A stretch of DNA of 7,741 nt from an uncultured Dialister sp. GTDB lineage: Bacteria; Bacillota; Negativicutes; Veillonellales; Dialisteraceae. The stretch covers positions 1 through 7,741 of the forward strand of contig URIB01000026.1 in assembly GCA_900547785.1 (NCBI GenBank), written 5' to 3'. This document shows, piece after piece, positions 5,837 to 7,741 of the stretch. The stretch's first letter is position 1. The number at the start of each line of letters is the position of its first letter. Position numbers and translations under genes: made by a program. Below the pieces are notes generated by a model. That model was not told where the DNA came from. It made no database searches and saw only the letters and a list, made by a program, of their open reading frames with translations.

Positions 5837-7363
5837 ATGGAAGCTATTTTTCATGTCATAGATATCATTGTGGCGATTATCGGCCCGATATCTGATTTTT
5901 TTTGGGAATTTCCCACGAATTTTGAGTGGTACAGCAGTATTCCCGTACTGGGAGAATTTTCTTTCTCCACCTTTATTTTAGTCGGGTCGGGGATTTATTT
6001 CACATTCCGTCTCAGTGCGATTCAAGTCGGTATGTTCAGAAAAGGACTTCACATTCTGGCGCACAGCCGTACTCGTGAATTGGGGATTTCACCGTTGGCG
6101 GCATTTCTTCTGAGCTCCGGAATCCGTGTAGGTCCGGGAAATATCATGGGCGTTACCGGTGCGATTGCCGCAGGCGGACCGGGAGCGCTTTTCTGGATGT
6201 GGGTGTCCGCTTTTTTCGGCATGGCGACGGCATACACGGAAAGTACATTGGCGCAGATATTTAAAGAAAGACAAGGAAATGAATATGTAGGCGGACTGCC
6301 CTACTATGCAAGAACCCTTTGCAATAATAAAGTCTGGGTTGGCGCCATTGCATCCGGTGCCTATATCATGTACAGCATGTGCGGCATTCCGGTAGACAGC
6401 TTCAATACTGTCACAGGCATTGCGGCAATGGGGCGGATTCTGACAGGCGTCGACTATCCTGTCCAATCTGAATTTTACTACTATGTATCCGCTTTCGTGG
6501 TGACTCTGGTCGCTTTTATGTCCTTCGGCGGCGTGAAACGTGTCACCAGAGCCTGTGAATTTATGGTGCCTATTATGGCAGGCATTTATTTTCTCACGGT
6601 CATTGCGCTTATTCTGTATAACGCAAACAGCATAGGATATTTCTTTCATGCCGTATTCAGCGGAGCATTCACACCGGAAGCCATGTTCGGCGGTGCTTTC
6701 GGAATGACCCTTGTACAAGGCGTCAAACGGGGACTGATGTCCAATGAAGCGGGGCAAGGAACAATTACGATGGCGGCAGGCGCCGCTCATGCCAAACACC
6801 CCTGTGAGCAGGGACTTGTAGGAGCCGTCGGCGTATTTCTCGACACCCATGTCATTTGTACACTGACAGCTTTCATTATCATCATGGCGCACCAATGGGT
6901 ACAAAATCCCGAAGTTTGGCAAGAAACGGAGACCTATAACCGCTTCCTTATGTCCGTCAGCTCCATGACCCCCGGCGGCATTGAAACCGTTATACTCTTC
7001 CTGCTCTCTATGTGCTTTGCCCTTTTCGCCTACACTTGCGTCATCGGTATGGTGGCATTCACGGAAGTTTCCGCCCGCCAAATCAGCAGCAACAAAATAT
7101 TTGTCAATCTGGTCAGAATTTTCTGCATTTCCGTATCCGCCTTCGGGATACTCAGCAGCATTGCCGGCTACGATCTGGACCGTATATGGGCCTTTGAAGA
7201 CCTGGGAAATATAACGATTGTCTACGTCAATATACTGATGCTTCATATCGGATTTAAATACGTAAAAAAAGCGACCGCCCACTTCAGGGGAGGAGAGGAA
7301 ACATTCACATCCGATGTCATTGGCATAGATACACCCTGTTGGAACAAAGAAATGGATAAATAA
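5837..7363 (+). CDS. Alanine/glycine:cation symporter family protein (AGCS)
   Basis: This 508-residue membrane protein should import alanine, glycine or a related small amino acid together with Na+ or H+. The strong ribosome binding site GAGGAGG (5824-5830), 6 bases upstream, selects the ATG at 5837 over the GTG at 5816. About ten to eleven hydrophobic segments are visible across 41-475. AGCS hallmarks are GNIMGVTGAIAAGGPGALFW (101-120), FFGMATAYTESTLAQ (126-140), RGLMSNEAGQG (298-308) and GVFLDTHVICTLTAF (332-346). The segment before the first hallmark reads V-G-P-G-N, where many characterised AGCS members have G-T-G-N. This variant, with VGGLPYYARTL (151-161), seems to mark a subfamily in Bacillota and related anaerobes (from memory). 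Residues 476-508 form a hydrophilic cytoplasmic tail. The gene is monocistronic. It follows the amino acid ABC operon but has its own promoter. Substrate and coupling ion are inferred from the family only. Confidence 0.94.
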   Translation: MEAIFHVIDIIVAIIGPISDFFWEFPTNFEWYSSIPVLGEFSFSTFILVGSGIYFTFRLSAIQVGMFRKGLHILAHSRTRELGISPLAAFLLSSGIRVGPGNIMGVTGAIAAGGPGALFWMWVSAFFGMATAYTESTLAQIFKERQGNEYVGGLPYYARTLCNNKVWVGAIASGAYIMYSMCGIPVDSFNTVTGIAAMGRILTGVDYPVQSEFYYYVSAFVVTLVAFMSFGGVKRVTRACEFMVPIMAGIYFLTVIALILYNANSIGYFFHAVFSGAFTPEAMFGGAFGMTLVQGVKRGLMSNEAGQGTITMAAGAAHAKHPCEQGLVGAVGVFLDTHVICTLTAFIIIMAHQWVQNPEVWQETETYNRFLMSVSSMTPGGIETVILFLLSMCFALFAYTCVIGMVAFTEVSARQISSNKIFVNLVRIFCISVSAFGILSSIAGYDLDRIWAFEDLGNITIVYVNILMLHIGFKYVKKATAHFRGGEETFTSDVIGIDTPCWNKEMDK

Positions 7364-7371
7364 AGAAATAC

Positions 7372-7407
7372 AAAACAACCGGTATATATTAAACCGGTTG
7401 TTTTTTT
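7372..7407 (+). terminator. Rho-independent terminator of the symporter gene
   Basis: A perfect 12-bp stem (7372-7383 pairing with 7393-7404) with a 9-base AT loop is followed by a T run through 7407. It begins 9 bases after the stop codon. Confidence 0.93.
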
Positions 7408-7741
7408 ATGGAAAAATAAGCGCTTCTCCGTGTCGGGCATAGTGCCTGTCATTCTCGAACTGTGGTAGAAGTGAAATACGTTTTATAAATGGAATTACAT
7501 GGGAGTTGTCACAAACGGAAAGAATACCAATCACAAGCGATCCCCGGACACGGGGAAAGTGGCGGCGTTAGCCGTCGAAAGGGGCAAGTGTAAGCAGAAA
7601 TGGAAAGAATGGAATATAAGCATGAGCAGATACGAAAAAAGCGATTTTTACAGAACGACAGTAAATACCTGCCGTCATTCTTGAATGAAGTGATGGCAAG
7701 TGAACCATTTTTCGAGGAGCGGAGCGACGCTGTAAAAATGA
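7408..7741. other. Tail without a convincing gene; small hairpins and short repeats
   Basis: No frame here combines a good ribosome binding site with a recognisable product. The stretch holds a near-repeat of GTCATTCT-Y-GAA (7448-7458 and 7674-7684), two adjacent GC-rich hairpins (7541-7556 and 7561-7576), a 10-bp inverted repeat (7644-7653 with 7730-7739) and the tandem GAGCG-GAGCG near the end. Together these look more like a non-coding interspersed repeat or a structured RNA than a gene. A frame from 7499 to 7684 (61 codons) lacks a ribosome binding site and overlaps the other open frame, so I do not call it. The only -10-like sequence is TATAAA (7484-7489), without a clear -35. Confidence 0.5.
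7600..7741 (+). CDS. Possible start of a truncated hypothetical gene running off the window
   Basis: From an ATG at 7600 a frame stays open for 47 codons to the window edge (N-terminus MERMEYKHEQIRKKRFLQND). It begins just after an in-frame TAA (7591-7593). The nearest purine-rich site, AAAGGGG (7578-7584), lies 15 bases away, too far for a normal ribosome binding site. The second Met (7609) has only a weak GGAAAG upstream. I recognise no family. The frame passes through short direct and inverted repeats, which argues against coding. It could equally be a chance frame in a repeat element, so I keep it at low confidence. Confidence 0.2.
   Translation, partial: MERMEYKHEQIRKKRFLQNDSKYLPSFLNEVMASEPFFEERSDAVKM

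Noticed and set aside
6089..7378. Long minus-strand frame (429 codons) opposite the symporter gene
   Set aside because: It is antisense to a well-supported AGCS gene, starts inside that gene's terminator without a ribosome binding site, and its translation has no domain or membrane pattern. It is a frame shadow caused by codon use.
3126..7427. Ten-base repeat AAGCGCTTCT at 3126-3135 and 7418-7427
   Set aside because: Several identical 10-mers are expected by chance in a window of this size, and the flanks do not match.
7499..7684. 61-codon plus-strand frame in the tail
   Set aside because: It has no ribosome binding site or promoter, overlaps another open frame, runs through two hairpins and a repeat motif, and gives a basic low-information sequence.
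7568..7708. 46-codon minus-strand frame in the tail
   Set aside because: It has no ribosome binding site and no recognisable product. Both strands of the repeat-like segment are open by chance.
1..7741. CRISPR array, transposase, integrase, attachment site, tRNA genes
   Set aside because: I scanned both strands and found no regularly spaced repeats, no mobile-element protein and no tRNA-like fold.

Overview
This window looks like an ordinary chromosomal segment of a low-to-moderate-GC Bacillota. The gene families and the general look of the proteins make me lean towards the Negativicutes (Veillonellaceae/Dialister-like). That placement is inference from overall impression, not from a diagnostic marker. 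No phage, transposase, CRISPR array, defence island or biosynthetic cluster is visible.

Layout. Positions 1-126 hold the 3' part of a 5S rRNA gene and its Rho-independent terminator, so the window opens at the end of an rRNA operon. After about 250 bp without a gene, a strong promoter drives a single RluA/RluD-family pseudouridine synthase (418-1308). It ends at a hairpin (1336-1368) that can terminate transcription from both sides. On the minus strand, three tightly packed genes converge on that hairpin, in transcription order: a GalT-like DUF4931 protein (3084-2323), a calcineurin-like metallophosphoesterase (2308-1589) and an unrecognised 76-residue protein (1601-1371). A divergent promoter region (about 3085-3265) separates this unit from a plus-strand polar amino acid ABC importer: lipoprotein binding protein (3266-4075), permease (4221-4868) and ATPase (4873-5631). 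The importer carries an intercistronic hairpin after the binding-protein gene and an apparent internal promoter before the permease. A long hairpin terminator (5642-5681) closes it. Next comes a monocistronic AGCS-family alanine/glycine:cation symporter (5837-7363), whose promoter overlaps a perfect 17-bp palindrome and which ends at a strong terminator (7372-7407). The last 330 bp (7408-7741) have no convincing gene. They hold small hairpins, short direct and inverted repeats, and one weak frame that runs off the window.

How the genes work together. The right half is about amino acid uptake: an ATP-driven importer followed by a cation-coupled symporter, each under its own promoter and each with operator-like symmetry near the start site. 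The left half combines rRNA production with a probable RNA-modifying enzyme. The three-gene minus unit joins a nucleotidyltransferase-like fold to a phosphoesterase, which suggests nucleotide or phosphoester metabolism, but the substrates cannot be read from the sequence.

I see no clearly new biological system. The observations most worth a second look are the palindromic operator at the symporter promoter, the internal symmetric site and promoter in the ABC operon, the translationally coupled small protein, and the repeat-like tail.
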